DNA of 64,000 nucleotides from Rhizopus arrhizus (lineage: Eukaryota; Mucoromycota; Mucoromycetes; Mucorales; Rhizopodaceae). A program made the translations under genes and the position numbers. Location: the NCBI GenBank assembly GCA_024220505.1, contig JAKZZE010000035.1, positions 1 to 64,000 on the forward strand, written 5' to 3'. Each line of letters starts with the position of its first letter. Position 1 is the stretch's first letter. Below are positions 38,782 through 48,370 of this stretch, in pieces. The notes under the pieces are model-generated. The model was not told where the DNA came from, made no database searches, and saw nothing but the letters and a program-made list of their open reading frames with translations.

Positions 38782-40610
38782 TTACGTATATAAAATCGAT
38801 GGGGGTTGTCCAGCTTGATATTCAGAGAGCATGTCGCTAATTTGGAGCTGTGTAAGACTTGGTTTACGTAAACGAGAACTACCTTCTTGACCCACTGAGA
38901 TGCAGAAGTTGTTGTAAGTATGTATAATTTGTTTACAAGTATCAAGGTGAGCAGTGAAATCAATAAGCTGATCAATGCAGGTTGGTATAGTGATTTTTCC
39001 GAGTTTTACGAAAGGGTATAGACCCTCTGATTGTAAGGCACACAAAAAGAATGTGACATGAGCACCTATCATGAAAAAAAACGTAGATAAGTTTCAAAAT
39101 GTGAAGTAGCGTTGTATTGCAAAAATATACTTACCGACCGATTGTACTGCAAGTGTACATTTGATCTTATTGTCATCGATTGCATTTTTAGTGAACATTG
39201 CCAATCTAAATGTGTCTGTATGTGTTAAATTATGTCGATTAATAGCATCCATGGACTTAATTTCACAAAAACCCAACGCAAACACACCGTTTAGTTGCTC
39301 GTTTAGTGTCATTGCCCCATCGGGTCTCGAGTTAACATCAGCTTTGCTTGATTCTTTACTCTTGAGGTTAAGCCTACATCAGATACTGTGTTTAGCATAA
39401 ACACGCGCACCATTAAAGAAGCAAAAGACCTACCATTTAAACAGTCTTCCGTGATCAGGTTGGTGAAACATAGGGCTTAAGATTGGATCCAGGTAGTTAG
39501 TGATAAGCTCCATCTCGCCGATTTTGCTGCTAGTGTTTGTTTGGGGTAGTTTCATGACACTTTGAAACAAAACTTTAGTAAAGTAGAATTGAAAAGATAT
39601 TTATATTCATGTGGTTTTACCAATTCATTATTGCTTGCACAATTTGAGCATCTTCATTTCCTGTATTCTCCATAAGAATGGCCAACTCCACAACAGCTTT
39701 TACTCTTGATATATTCCCGCCTCTCAGATTCTATATTGACGGAATGATAATTGTTTATTAAAGTTTCATTGTCCGGTTTAATTCATGTTACCGTTATAGT
39801 TTTTTTAATAGTCTTAGCCAAAGATGCCTCAAGCTCAATATCATGGTCGATAAATGCATCACGGATTTCATGGTAGATAGACGACAGCGTTTCAGCACCA
39901 AATAAATTGACCATGTCCTTATCATTGCATTGTGGCACAAGGAGCATGATATGTGATAATGACAATGCTTTTTGTAAATCCGATACTAATGATAACCCTT
40001 CTTTGCATGCCTTCTCTTTAGAAATGAGCTTATAACAATGCCACAGTGGTGTGATGTCGATGCCGGATGATAGACGAAAGTGCTGTTCGGGCATATCGCC
40101 AATGTTTAATTCCTGACGAATTTTATAGTTTAGCTACCTAAAATTGACAACATCCAGGACACTTACTGTTGTTGTCTCATTTACTTCAGGCTCACTGGTT
40201 TCATTATCATCATTAGTAGTATCTTCTGAGTTATCTTCTTCCGACTATTATGTTTTATTTTATATATATATATTTTTTAGCAAAAGCGAACGCTTACGTA
40301 CAGTTCTTCAATTTGTATTACTTACATTCATATTTTCTATCAGCTCGTTTGAAACAAGTGTCCACGAACTTCGCAGCACTTTGGAACTGTTGACTAGAAA
40401 TGTTTGCTGTGTTTTGGCATCGGCAAGTAAGCGCTCCCAATTTATACTACCAGTTAACTTCCTTTGATGTTTCTTTGGCATCTTTTTGTAAATGGTTGAT
40501 AATTTTCTTTTAAAAGCTACTTCAGCCTTTTCGTGAGTTGAATATTTGTATATCCAATCGTTCATGGCTCTCTTGTTGCCAGGCTTGGCCAGAAAAGCAT
40601 CAAGTTCCAT
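38782..40610 (-). CDS. Accessory protein with PD-(D/E)XK nuclease-like motif
   Basis: Seven minus-strand exons: 40610-40326, 40244-40167, 40112-39792, 39730-39621, 39559-39434, 39373-39135 and 39065-38782. Every junction is GT-AG, introns are 54-81 nt, and the sum is 1443 nt (480 residues). About residues 1-120 are basic then acidic (EEDNSEDTTNDDNETSEPE). From about 265 comes NYLDPILSPMFHQPD, then SRPDGAM with D325, a strand FALGFCEIKS giving E344-x-K346, and later VTFFLCALQSEGLYPF and LGKITIPTCIDQLIDF. The spacing of D and E-x-K after a helix fits a PD-(D/E)XK nuclease core. The broken gene at 46.1-47.2 kb has the same order of features. From general knowledge such families are expanded in Mucoromycota, without assigned function. 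The frame is intact and it sits beside a truncated LINE. Nuclease activity is inference. Confidence 0.72.
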
Positions 40611-40726
40611 GTTTTTATTTTCTGGAAGATTAGATGAAAAGTCGCGTATTCCTAATTATTTACTGTTAAGCCATGTTAAAATAAGATATAAAAGCCAAAA
40701 CATACGTTGCATCAAAGTCGACATGA

Positions 40727-42560
40727 TTAAAACACTGCTTGGAGAGAAATAGAAAGACAAGGCAGAAATAATAGATGATGCTGAGTGGTGTTCCACCTGC
40801 TGTCACTAACTAGTTCACCAATACGTGAGTTGAAGTCACCACATATAATAGTCTTGTTTGTTGTAGGATAGTCCAGAGGTAATAGTGAGAGAATTTCTGA
40901 TACTTGAGCTGATTCTAAAGAAGGAGGAAGATATAAGCAGTGAATTAGTAATTTAGAATTTATAATAATTGATAGATTAAACTTAGCGAATAGAGGATTG
41001 ACATGGTTGATGTGATGAATTGGGAGCTTGAAATCCGGATTAACCAGAAGAGCTAGACCAAGTTGACCACGATGTAGATTATAAGAGTTGACAGGAACAC
41101 CATAAGTATGAAATTGTTTCCAAGATGGAAGTGAATATCTGTTTGGAGATAGTAACCAAGTTTCAGTAATAAATAGTAAAGATGAGTTTTGAGCAATATT
41201 TATCAATGGATAAATAGATTGTTTAGGAAGACCAGTAGCATTAAAAAGTGATATTCTCAATGGGACACCACTCATTGAGAACTCGTAGTAAGGGGGTCGT
41301 CCTCCTCCATGCTGGATTTAGCAGAACCAACGGAAGTATTGTCTTCAGTGATAAAAATGTCTTCAGTGACAGGATCCTTGGAGTGAGCAAAATAGGGATC
41401 AGTTGCGAGGACTTCATCAAGTTGTGTCTTTGTAATCCATGACTTGTGAGCAAAGAAACGAGCCACCGCAAATTTGGCGGGGCCGCGGATATGAACCATG
41501 GCTTTTTTGTACCCGTTGGTTGTGGAGTAGTTGAGCAATTTGTTGACGTTGTTCAAGAGTGTCAGTAGCATATTTTGGATCTTTGAGCACACTTGCAGCA
41601 CATGGGTCGAAGGTGGTGTTGAGTTTGACACCTTTTTTAGTTAATAGTTCTGTTAGTTCTGGAGCATAATCGTTGTGTACAAGTACAGCAACAATGTTAC
41701 GATCGGGATAATGGAGGTCCAGAAGACGACCATTATTAACACCCAGTTTCTTGAAAGTAGTGCGAAGTTTACCAAGGGGAATACGAGCCTTAGTGGGGAG
41801 ATAGAGATATTGGAAACCTTGAGTAGTAGAAGGAGCTTGGAAAAAAACAAGCAGCTGCAGTTTCACGTTTCTCTTGGTTTTTTGAAACTATTTGTGCAAG
41901 AGACAACACCTTTTGGGGTTGGTGCGAAGGAGCTGATTGGTACTTGGATACTGGTAGAGCCGGGAAATCATCCTCCAAGGTTATGGGTGAAGCTGGAAGT
42001 GGTTGATGCTGTTGCTTGCTGTTGAGTTGTTCCTTGAGATTTGCGATTTCAGTTCGAGCTTGTTGAAGTTCGGTGGTTAGAGTCATGAGCATCTGAAATG
42101 GCGTTTGCATGTCTGGTGTAGCGCCCATTTCGAGTTGGGGTGGAAATGGTGAAGGTAGTTGAGGTTGAGACGAAGTAACTTGGGGTTGAGAAGTAATGGC
42201 TGGGGGTTGAGAATCCTCCTCCATGTCATACCGACGGGTAACAAGTGCGAGCATGTCATCAGCATGCATTATACGGCTGCAAACAGTGCATAGGTATACA
42301 TGTTCTTTTTCGTGATTGGCGGCTTTGCTTTTACCTTTGGTACGAAAGACCGTAGAAATTTTGCAGTGAGGACAAGGAACGGTCTTGCGATGTTCAATGA
42401 AACCCTTCGCAAGGGTTTCTAGTTGGTCGTCAGTAAGAGGAATACGTTGTGAAGACTTATTATAAGGTCCCCGAACTGCCGTCATTGTAGGCTTGTCGTG
42501 ATGTTTTTGTTGAGATGTGTTGGAGTTAATGTGAGTGTAGTGCTGTAAATGACTTTCCAA
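40727..42560 (-). mobile_element. LINE family A: ORF1 plus start of ORF2, 3' part missing
   Basis: ORF1 runs on the minus strand from ATG 42560 to a stop at 41272, with two frame changes (near 41830 and 41520). It has a Cys pair region (CPHCKIST ... LCTVCSRIMH, possible zinc binding), a coiled coil (LQQARTEIANLKEQL) and a folded C-part ending in Asp/Glu/Ser-rich sequence. ORF2 starts at 41275, overlapping the ORF1 stop by ATGA. It encodes an exonuclease-endonuclease-phosphatase domain (LFITETWLL; ICGDFNSRIG) and stops making sense near 40,800, before any reverse transcriptase. So the 5' half survives and the 3' half is gone, the reverse of normal LINE truncation. It abuts the nuclease-like gene. 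The same family is decayed at 5.4-8.1 kb. Confidence 0.82.
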
Positions 42561-42605
42561 ATTTAGTAATAGTGTTGGAAAGCGGAAAAAACCTAAGGCT
42601 GACTT

Positions 42606-42768
42606 ACAGTGAACGCAGCATCAAATTGCGGGTTTAGAAAAATTAAAGTGCGGGAAATAATTATTCAAAGTGCGGCTTTTTCAATACTCAGTTTGCGGAT
42701 TTCTCAAAAATCAAATCGCGGTTTTTTGTGAAATCAATTTGCAGTTTTTTGTGAAATTAAATTGCGGT
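42606..42768. repeat. Seven-copy 22-23-bp array at a DNA-transposon end
   Basis: Seven copies of a core like CAAATTGCGG start at 42622, 42644, 42666, 42689, 42712, 42735 and 42758, spaced 22 or 23 bp. Variants include TAAAGTGCGG, CAAAGTGCGG, CAGTTTGCGG and CAATTTGCAG. Just outside, TACAGTGAACGC at about 42605-42616 looks like a TA target site plus a Tc1-type terminal inverted repeat; ACAGTGAACGC also occurs at about 56723. The array lies between that end and the transposase reading frame, where binding sites for a transposase would be expected. I found no matching array at the other side. Confidence 0.6.
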
Positions 42769-42790
42769 AAAGCGAAAAGGATTGATATGA

Positions 42791-44083
42791 TTATAAAGGT
42801 TCTTTATTTCTACACTTTTCGAATTGATTACATGAGTGTTGTATAAAAGCCTTCACATGTTGAATAGGAACATTGTTGCATGCATCTGCAATTCTTGTCT
42901 TGAGATCTTCATCATCAGAAAACATGCCCCTCTTGACCTTGTTCTTTACAACAGACCAAAATTGCTCAATTGGGTTTAGCTCGGGTGAATATGAGGGAAG
43001 ATATATGCTTCTATAGCCTCTTAAAGTGATCAGTTTGTCAATATCATTATGTGTATGAATAAGTGCATTGTCCATAACAATATAAAAGCCGTTCATAAGA
43101 GGGGTTTTATCCATTTCATTTAGGGTTTTTCGAATAAAATTTAAATAGTGGCCTTCTGTTTTTTAACATTTGGTGTGTGCTTTCTTTTTCTTCCAACACC
43201 GCCAATTCTACGTTGTTTGGGCTTTTCTGCCACTCTAAGCTCAATGTCTACTACTACTACTACTACTACCCCCATTGCGCTGATAGCACTCAATATTGTA
43301 TGCGTTTCCACAATTGCCGGTGTAATAAATGTGGACCAGGCTGAAGGTGGACGCATATTTATGTTAAATCCAATTTCATCCACAAAAACACAGTTAGAAA
43401 GATAGTCCATATCAGTTGATGTCCAGCGCTCTGCCCATTCAAAGCACTGTCGAAGTTTATCTTCAGAATTTTGTTCACTAGAACGTAATATTGCTCTTTT
43501 GAATGACAAATTGCATTCAGTTTTCATGAAGTTACGAACACTGGTTTCTTTCAAACTGAAATTCTCAAATGACTTTGTCAAACTTTCAACAATATCTACA
43601 ACACGTGCTTGGGGGTTTTGATCGTATAGATTAATAATATACTCTTTGTGCTCTTGTTGCAGCATTCTAGTCTTTTGTTTGTCCTTATTCGTTTGCTTCT
43701 CAAAAATATCCCATTCAGACTCATCCTCAATCTTTTAGCCCATTGCTGACCAGTACGCTCAGCTACACGCGACAATCTAGCTGCTTTAGTAGCCTTATAC
43801 CACTTCACCTGCAAATAGTACAGAAAAAGTACCTTCTGGTCAGGGGAATATATTTTATAACTTTTCCCGCTTTTTTTGTGGCCTTCTTCTTTTGTTCTTA
43901 AAGCTACTTTGTTCATTGTCTCATCCATTCTTGTTCGGATGGCTGAGCCTGTTGGTATTTTCGCAATGTTGTTAAAGTTTCTAAATGAAAAGGATCAACT
44001 TCTTCAACCCATTCCATAGCATCTTTGCCTTGTTCGTCATAAATCTTTCCCTGCTCGTTTTCGTAAAAAAAGTATGTACTCAT
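42791..44083 (-). pseudogene. Tc1/IS630-type DDE transposase, frameshifted
   Basis: Minus-strand frames in series form one transposase: start at ATG 44083 (MSTYFFYENEQGKIYDEQ), HTH region (YYLQVKWYKATKAARLS), then QEHKEYIINLYDQNPQARVV, first catalytic Asp in FVDEIGFNINMRP, second in IVMDNALIH and the Glu in SPELNPIEQFW. Three phase changes (near 43,915, 43,740 and 43,150, the last at an A-run) break it. A GTA microsatellite at about 43,250-43,268 encodes seven valines in place of a short strand before DIELR. The catalytic triad residues are all present, so it may have been active recently, or the frameshifts may be assembly errors. The upstream end of the transposon past 44.1 kb was not found. 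Confidence 0.82.
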
Positions 44084-46097
44084 GTTAGCTTTAGGATAGT
44101 GATAAAAGAAAAGGTAAAAAAAAAAATTTATTGGTTCCTGAATTACAGTTATCAATTTACAGGAGTGTCAATTAAAAGAAAAAATAAGGTGAAATGTGAC
44201 CGATTTTGGTTTTTGGGATTATTTTATGTTTGTAATTGACAGCTTTTATTTGATAATAGATAATCAATAAATGGGTTATTCATAATTGATAGAAAATACT
44301 TACTTTTTCTAATTGCTTTGGTATGTTTCTTTTGTTTTAATAACCCTAAGAAAAGGAAAAGTGAGGAAGATAATAATAAACAAATAATATATAGGAGCAA
44401 TAGAATCGAACTGTCACAGATTTTGAGAGAAATAAAATAAAATGAAAATTCACCGCATTTCAAAGGTATTATATTTTGTTATCAAACTACAAGACAATAT
44501 CAAAGATTAGTGATAATAACTCAAATCAATTTAAAAGTTAAAGTCACACTATTTCAGGAGTCAACTGGGATTCTTTTAAGCGCTATAACCAATCAAACTT
44601 CTTAAATCGATTAAAATTTTTTGACATAATCTGCTTGAAATGTCCACTATTTTAAACACGTAGTCATAATTTTCCTCTCTATTTTCCGTAGAACTTATCA
44701 CTAATGAATTAGAATAAGAGCCAAGTTGAGCCAATAATTATCCTCTTAGCCTTCGATTATAGCTTCTGCGTTTGCTTTTACAAGGTAATGGAAAGATACA
44801 TTTTTGAGATTCTACAATGAGGTTTAAATCTTATAAACATTAAGAGATAATTGTTACCTGGTTACCTGATTGCCTACTGGTTTCTCATCTACAGCACTCT
44901 GATGCAGGGTTTAGGTTGAGCTTACGCTTTCTGTATTGGACAACACCAGAATATGTCTTGTTGGGTCTACTAATTTCCATTAAAATCAGAAAGTAAAAAT
45001 ACCACCGCCAACAGATGATGGTATAGCCAATGTTAACATTGACCATAATTTGTGTGCTTTGAAATGAAAGGGTGTCGTATCGTGTTTCCTTAAATGAAAA
45101 GGAATTTTGTCCGTTGATCACAGGTATTGAACTTCGTCGCCAGTGTGCTGGACCACCTAAAAAACTGTAATAAAGCTACGATTAATGCAACTTTGAAGTA
45201 TTGCTTGATGCGCATTAAGTCTTGGTCCTAGTACATCAAACGCTAAAAAAAAAGAGGACTTATAAAGTTAAACATAGAAATACTATTTGTAAACAAATGA
45301 CGCATTAGTTAATATCATATTGTAGTGTTTACCTCTTTAATAATATTGCCACTATTTCATTGATTGCGATGATAGCTCATTTACTATCAACTTCTTGTCC
45401 CCCTCCCTCACTGGAAAAGTTACAAGCATGACAGCTTGATACTTTGGCAGCTTAAGTTTCTCATACATGCTTCTGTATAAAATAAAAAGATAAATTAAGT
45501 GCAATGTACTTGATTCGACAAACATTGATTGATGGGGGTATCATCACTCAAGCTCTTGCTTTCCACCCAATAATGTATACGTCATAACTATAGGCTGATT
45601 TTTATAAGTTTAGATAATGTTGATGAAAAATTTTATTCAGTATGATAGAAAATTCTGGTTTACTCAAACTGTATTACTTCCATTTTAAATTACAATGTAC
45701 GCATCAATATAATTAGGGCTTACTCCTCATCGCAAAGACGTCCAGCATCCCTTTTACTACAAATAAAAAGGCAGTCAGGTATAGCCAGCGTGGTCTTTAA
45801 ATAATACTAATGGATGTAAATCTTTAAAAATCTAATAAAGGATATTCTACCTTCTTAGATATATACTATTCGTTAGCCTTATATAATTGAGAACCCTTCG
45901 TCTTACAAGCAATCAACCATCTTTATCTTAAGAGATTGGCCTACATAGACTGCACTGAAGAATCTCTCAAGAAGTTTAAAGTCTTATGAAAAGAGGAATT
46001 ATCAATGAATCTGACATTTGATAAAAGAATAACCATAAGAATAAAAACATATATTGAATGTGAATGATTAAACAAAAAAAGGGATAGAAAAAGACGA
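44084..46097. other. Mostly featureless; one coding-like remnant
   Basis: AT-rich DNA. A minus-strand stretch at about 45,170-44,885 reads GGPAHWRRSSIPVINGQNSF and KETRYDTLSFQST and may be a relic of an element protein; I cannot name it. Nothing else is supported. Confidence 0.35.
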
Positions 46098-47170
46098 TTA
46101 ATTGTCTAGACGAGGGGGGGGGGACAGAAGAAAGGCAGGTAAAGAGCCATCATAAACTTTGCTGTTGCTTCGACTAGGTGGAAACCAGCTGCCTCTGACC
46201 CAGCCTATATACTTGGCAGATTTAATTACAGCATCGTCGTCTTCAACAGAGTTGCTATCTGGTGAGTACCTTGTATTTCTATTTTTAGCCATGTTTTTTT
46301 CAAAACCTTTTCTCGCTTCTTCCATTTTTCTGTAGGTTCTGGCCAATGCCAAACAACTCCTCTCTATCTCAAAAAGACGTTTTATCAACATCCTAAGACG
46401 TTATAAATGGTCTTCGGAAGTTGGAAGACGTAAGGAACCTAGTACAGAAAAGGTATATAGGCCCTCTTCGACCAAACGCGTCTCTGTTATCTCTCCTTCG
46501 ATACCACACAGTTGTATGCCGCGAACTTTGAGTGTCTTTTTTTCTTTGTTTTTGACGTGTGGGGAGGAGTAAAATTGATCAGAAATTATTTTACTCTCTC
46601 TGCACAATTTGGCATGATCATCGAAATATTTTGTGTTAATAGTTTGATCTTTGGCGATTTCTCCATTTAACAAATCAACTAATTTGTTCGATCTTTGAAA
46701 CAAACGCGGAAGTCGATCTTGTCCCCAATGCACTTTTTGTTTGATTCTTGATTTGCCTTCTTTGCTATCGAAGATTGGCCATTAACTGAATCACCCCACA
46801 TCATTTTCAGGGTTGGATGTTCGAAAATGGAGTCTATAATAGGGCTCCAGATTTGGATACAAGTGTTTGCTTCAGTTGTATGTTGAGGTTGGGCCTCCAA
46901 ATACTCAGGGTGAAGCTTCATGACAGAAATGACATGAGCGTATATTTTAAAATATGTCTCTTCTTTAGTAAAGGCATATTCCGCTTGCTTCATTAAACAT
47001 TTTCGATAAGCTTCTGTAAGACTGCCTTCAGCAAGATGTTCAATCTCTTTCAGCTCCGCCATTATGCTTTCAGGGATATTCTCGAATTTGACTTGGGGGT
47101 CGTAGTCGTTTTTCATTTTTTCCCATTCATCTTCATTGAACAGACATCGCTGACTGTTTGGTGCTTTACT
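46098..47170 (-). pseudogene. Broken PD-(D/E)XK-like accessory gene
   Basis: Minus-strand coding begins around 47,170 (CLFNEDEWEKMKNDYDP) and runs to about 46,098. It contains CIQIWSPIIDSIFEHP and a tryptophan motif MMWGDS, then KIDFRVCFK, and after a one-base shift near 46,700, LVDLLNGEIAK. The Asp of KIDF and the E-x-K of GEIAK give the same motif order as the intact gene at 38.8-40.6 kb. Downstream come DDHAKLCRESKIISD, IQLCGIEGEI and LVEEGLYTFSVLGSLRLP. An in-frame TAA at 46401-46403 is followed in the same frame by RLFEIERSCLALARTYRKM and a short tail. One frameshift and one stop make it a likely pseudogene. Similar in layout to the 480-residue protein but clearly diverged. Confidence 0.65.
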
Positions 47171-47269
47171 GTTGTTACTTAAATCGAGCGTGGAATTGAA
47201 TCCAAGACTAAATCAAATGCATAAGTAGAAGTTCTAATTTAAAATGACAAAGGAAAGTATACCAGATTG

Positions 47270-47523
47270 CTGTTTTGGCATCGACAGGCAAGTTGTTGTA
47301 TATTTTGCCTTTATAAATCTCATGAGCATGATTTTTTATCTTCGTAGCTATTAGTCTTTCTACCAGCATGACCTCGAGTACGTTTAGGTGCATACAAGCT
47401 CTTGTACTTGCTCAAAGTGGACCTTGATACTCCTGAAACACGTTTCATGATTTCTGAGTATTATAGACCCTTTTTCAACAACGACCGGATGCTTTCTTGC
47501 TTTCTACGAGATAAAGGGTGTAC
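47270..47523 (-). pseudogene. N-terminal fragment of a Tc1-like transposase
   Basis: From ATG 47523 the minus strand reads MVHPLSRRKQESIRSLLKKG, hits a stop (TAA), and continues in frame YSEIMKRVSGVSRSTLSKY then RTRGHAGRKTNS. This is a helix-turn-helix followed by the GRK/GRP linker typical of Tc1-like transposases. After that it shifts phase (IYNNLPVDAKTAIW) and no catalytic domain follows. It is a relic distinct from the DDE transposase at 42.8-44.1 kb. Confidence 0.6.
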
Positions 47524-48370
47524 CATGATATAAAGAAGTATTGGCTGTACGAGATAGAAGGGAAACACTGCAAAATCCAGCCTTATTTATATATTTTAAG
47601 CTGTGACTAAAAGCAAAAGCGTTATTTCATTATTACGTCATTTTGTAATGCAGTATTTGTGATGTCAGAAACGTCAATGATATCATCATTATAGAATGCA
47701 TTGAGTTGGAAAAATTGTTCGAGTGCATATGCTTGACTCAATTTGATCTTACTATATACAGAAGTAATCCCATAACCTTAGCTTTTTATATGTTATACAT
47801 GACAGCTGTCGCTTTCTAATGAGGTATTGTAAGTAGCTCTATCCTATCTGACTGCAGAGATACAAAGCAAGACGTATAAAATTGCAAACCATCCGAACAA
47901 TTATTCCAACAACTGTAGAAGTTGGGACGAATAATTTTTTTTTGGTACGAAATACATTTTTTTTTTAGATTAAATACGTAGGAAAAGATAACATACAGTG
48001 ATAATATTGAGTGAGTGTACCAAGCTGTAACCAAAAGATATCGGAGTCGTGAATAATTTTTTTTAGTTGGGAGGATCTTTTTTTTTTTTTTGTAGGGGCT
48101 TTTAGGCCTAATGTTTTATTATTAAATAAAGAAAAAGTCACGTATGAGATAGGGGTGAGCTTTTGATAAACGGCGAATAATAAAATCAAAAAGACTCGCA
48201 GTGTAATAGATTTTACAAAGGAGAGCGGCGGATGTTAGCCCGAAGAGGGCCAACAGTAGCAAGGATGGTTTGGAAGACCTGTCCGGGGTCAAAAGGAGCA
48301 CTATCGAAAATGAAGCGCCAGTGAGCTTTCCAGATCGCAAGAATGGTGCAACCAATGATGCTGCCATTAT

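Noticed and set aside
42622..42768. Regular 22-23-bp repeats considered as CRISPR
   Set aside because: The repeats are degenerate 10-mers with about 12 bp between them, at a transposon end.
47816..48367. Minus-strand frames just downstream of LINE B ORF2
   Set aside because: They cover the LINE 3' UTR and the left inverted-repeat arm and have no domain.
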